Positions 6,652-7,942 of a DNA stretch of 7,942 nt are shown here, piece by piece. Source of the DNA: Spirochaetota bacterium (GTDB taxonomy: Bacteria; Spirochaetota; UBA12135; COTS27); NCBI GenBank assembly GCA_030621685.1, contig JAUXHF010000080.1:1-7942 (forward strand), given 5' to 3'. Position numbers and translations under genes: made by a program. The notes under the pieces are model-generated. The model was not told the origin of the DNA and ran no database searches. It saw only the letters and a list, made by a program, of their open reading frames with translations. Position 1 is the first letter of the stretch, and each line of letters opens with the position of its first letter.

Positions 6652-7455
6652 TCAACGTCTCCAGCGCAGGGTATCGGTGAAGAAGGCGGCGAGGCAAAGA
6701 AAAGTAGCCGTGAATACAAGGAAGTAGAGAATATCGCTAGGCGAGAAAAACGAGCGAGCAAAAGGAAACAGATGCTGGTAGAAGACTATAAAATCTACCC
6801 ATTTAGCCAGCAGCGGGGGAAAGGAATTTACAGCACTACGCAGGATAATGATAAACAGGCAAGCGAAAATGCTAAGCAGGCTTGCCGAGGTTTCAGAGCT
6901 GCTAAGCGCCGAGAGAAAAAGCCCCAGCGATAAAGAAGCCATGCTAAGTAGCCACAGTCCTAAGAGGGCCGTGAAGACAGCCGCCCAATCTTGCACAAAA
7001 CTAAAAAGTTCCATGCCTAGGGGGATGAGCAAGGTGCTCGCTAGGGCTAAAGATATCAGAAATAAGGCGGCAAGGTATTTCATGGCTACTACTTGAAGGC
7101 TTGAAAGCGGCGAGAGAAAGAGCATGATTAAAGAACCACTGCGGCGTTCTTTTGCTATCATCGTTGCGCTCATCAGCGGCGTAAGAAAAAACAGCAAGAG
7201 GCCAATATTCTCGGTTATGGGTTGTAATTGGTAGCGACCGCCTATAAACACGTAGATGAAATAAAGCAGAGCATAGAAAAAGACAAGCAAGGCTAGGAAA
7301 ATATAGCTAAGGACACTGGAAAAAATCTTGCGTACTTCGGCTTGAAGCAAGGCTTGCATGGCATGCCAAGAAGAAGAAAATGAGCTTGACATGGCTACAG
7401 CGGCTGCCTGCGGCTTATATGGGCTGCCGGGCGGCTTATCTTTTACTAGGTTCAT
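6652..7455 (-). CDS. ABC-2 type transporter permease (GldF-like)
   Basis: A 267-residue inner-membrane permease expected to form the channel of an ABC exporter. About six hydrophobic segments are seen, near residues 50-72, 83-101, 125-147, 156-183, 192-210 and 241-260. The segment AKERRSGSLIMLFLSPLSSL (101-120), followed by QVVAMKYLA, matches the conserved EEKRSGTxELLLTxPxS...GK block of ABC-2 permeases, which contacts the ATPase. The end DILYFLVF...DTLRWRR also fits the GldF group, whose members often end in RRW-like residues. The ATG overlaps the stop of the upstream ATPase frame by four bases (ATGA), which supports this start and translational coupling, even though it leaves a 30- to 45-residue polar N-terminus rich in Ser, Pro and Ala. 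Substrate is unknown. Confidence 0.9.
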   Translation of the reverse strand: MNLVKDKPPGSPYKPQAAAVAMSSSFSSSWHAMQALLQAEVRKIFSSVLSYIFLALLVFFYALLYFIYVFIGGRYQLQPITENIGLLLFFLTPLMSATMIAKERRSGSLIMLFLSPLSSLQVVAMKYLAALFLISLALASTLLIPLGMELFSFVQDWAAVFTALLGLWLLSMASLSLGLFLSALSSSETSASLLSIFACLFIIILRSAVNSFPPLLAKWVDFIVFYQHLFPFARSFFSPSDILYFLVFTATFLCLAAFFTDTLRWRR

Positions 7456-7910
7456 AGAGCTTTTGTAACGTTAAGGAAGTGTTCTTCTAGGCTGGGCGGC
7501 TGGATTTCAAGGTGGCTTACCTTAAGCCCCTGGGCAAGGGAAAAAGACAGCAGTGAAGAAGCTAAGGCCTTTGTTTTTTCTTCAAGAGTTTCAGCTGGTG
7601 GTGTGAGGCTTGGGCTTGAAGCATCAGATGAGCAAACATCAATACGCAGGCGATACTCTTTTGCAACTTCGCTTTGCGAGCTTGCTGAAGAAAGCGATGC
7701 AGGCGCTGGCATGTTAGCTTTGGAATCTGGAAAAATGTCGCAGGAAATTTGTATATCAAGCCCTTGGCTAAGCGCAGCCAGAGAAGATGGATCTTGGTTT
7801 TGGCGGCTAAGATTCTCCTCTGGATAAGAGGCTGTAAGGCATGGCTGGCTTAATAGCGTTTGTAATTGGGAATAGTAATTCGGGAAAACAGAATTTTTGG
7901 AAACAGAATT
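7452..7910 (-). CDS. C-terminal part of an ABC transporter ATP-binding protein, frame interrupted near window edge
   Basis: The frame ends GLKVSHLEIQPPSLEEHFLNV and then TKAL, the typical C-terminal tail of GldA/CcmA-like ATPases, and overlaps the permease start by four bases. EYRLRIDV further upstream, and QLQTLLSQ near residue 14 of the open frame, also fit the regulatory domain after the nucleotide-binding domain. The expected Walker A, LSGGQ-type signature, Walker B and H-loop are not in the window. Reading upstream, the frame meets TAA at 7911-7913, just beyond a tandem duplication, so it does not reach the window edge. The first ATG in the open frame is at 7712 and would give only 86 residues with no catalytic motif. 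Another minus frame is open to the edge, so a single-base frameshift near 7883-7913 would reconnect it. Either the gene is broken, or the sequence has an indel error, or the ATPase and this domain are separate. The region between the two conserved parts is unusually rich in Ser, Gln and Pro. Confidence 0.65.
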   Translation of the reverse strand, partial: NSVSKNSVFPNYYSQLQTLLSQPCLTASYPEENLSRQNQDPSSLAALSQGLDIQISCDIFPDSKANMPAPASLSSASSQSEVAKEYRLRIDVCSSDASSPSLTPPAETLEEKTKALASSLLSFSLAQGLKVSHLEIQPPSLEEHFLNVTKAL

Positions 7911-7912
7911 TT
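7883..7912 (+). repeat. Imperfect 16-bp tandem duplication at the break of the ATPase frame
   Basis: Two adjacent units, GGAAAACAGAATTTTT (7883-7898) and GGAAACAGAATTTT (7899-7912), differ only in the length of their A and T runs. On the minus strand they encode NSVSKNSV in the ATPase frame, and the stop TAA at 7911-7913 overlaps the outer edge. Length change in these runs would shift the reading frame. Confidence 0.8.
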
Positions 7913-7942
7913 AAGTCGGAGGCCAAGCGGTCTTAGGAAGAC

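Noticed and set aside
6643..7096. Plus-strand open frames of 96 and 82 codons over the permease gene
   Set aside because: Their Lys/Arg/Ser-rich products mirror the codon pattern of the hydrophobic permease on the other strand; no domain or ribosome binding site.

Overview
The window looks like chromosomal DNA from a bacterium of moderate G+C content. It carries housekeeping genes and one transport-type operon. I see no rRNA, tRNA, CRISPR array, transposase, integrase or phage gene. The HAD hydrolase (TIGR01490-like) and the short GreA resemble proteobacterial proteins as I recall those families, so a Gram-negative, proteobacterium-like host is the best guess. The PurH and GldG-like proteins are too divergent to place it further.

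Left half, plus strand: the 3' part of purH (purine synthesis; its 5' end lies outside the window), a small two-helix membrane protein of unknown function, greA (transcript cleavage factor) and aroB (3-dehydroquinate synthase). The genes are separated by gaps of roughly 50 to 140 bases, so they are not one tightly coupled operon. They do not form a single pathway.

Right half, minus strand, convergent with aroB: reading 5' to 3' on that strand, the C-terminal part of an ABC transporter ATPase, an ABC-2 type permease (4-base stop/start overlap), a GldG-like membrane-anchored auxiliary subunit, and a HAD-family phosphatase. The first three form a GldA/GldF/GldG-type ABC export module. The phosphatase follows 45 bases later and is probably co-transcribed. 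The ATPase frame meets a stop codon close to the window edge, so that gene may be damaged or frame-shifted.

The most unusual signal is a set of short direct tandem duplications, with units of 7, 30, 10, 7, 9, 20 and about 16 bp. Most sit on or next to gene boundaries: at the stop of the small membrane gene, over the greA start, over the greA stop, over the phosphatase stop, between permease and gldG, and at the break in the ATPase frame. The 30-bp duplication copies the ribosome binding site and start region of greA in frame, so the gene has two tandem initiation regions. I found no clearly new multi-gene system. The duplications and the broken ATPase are what deserve a second look.
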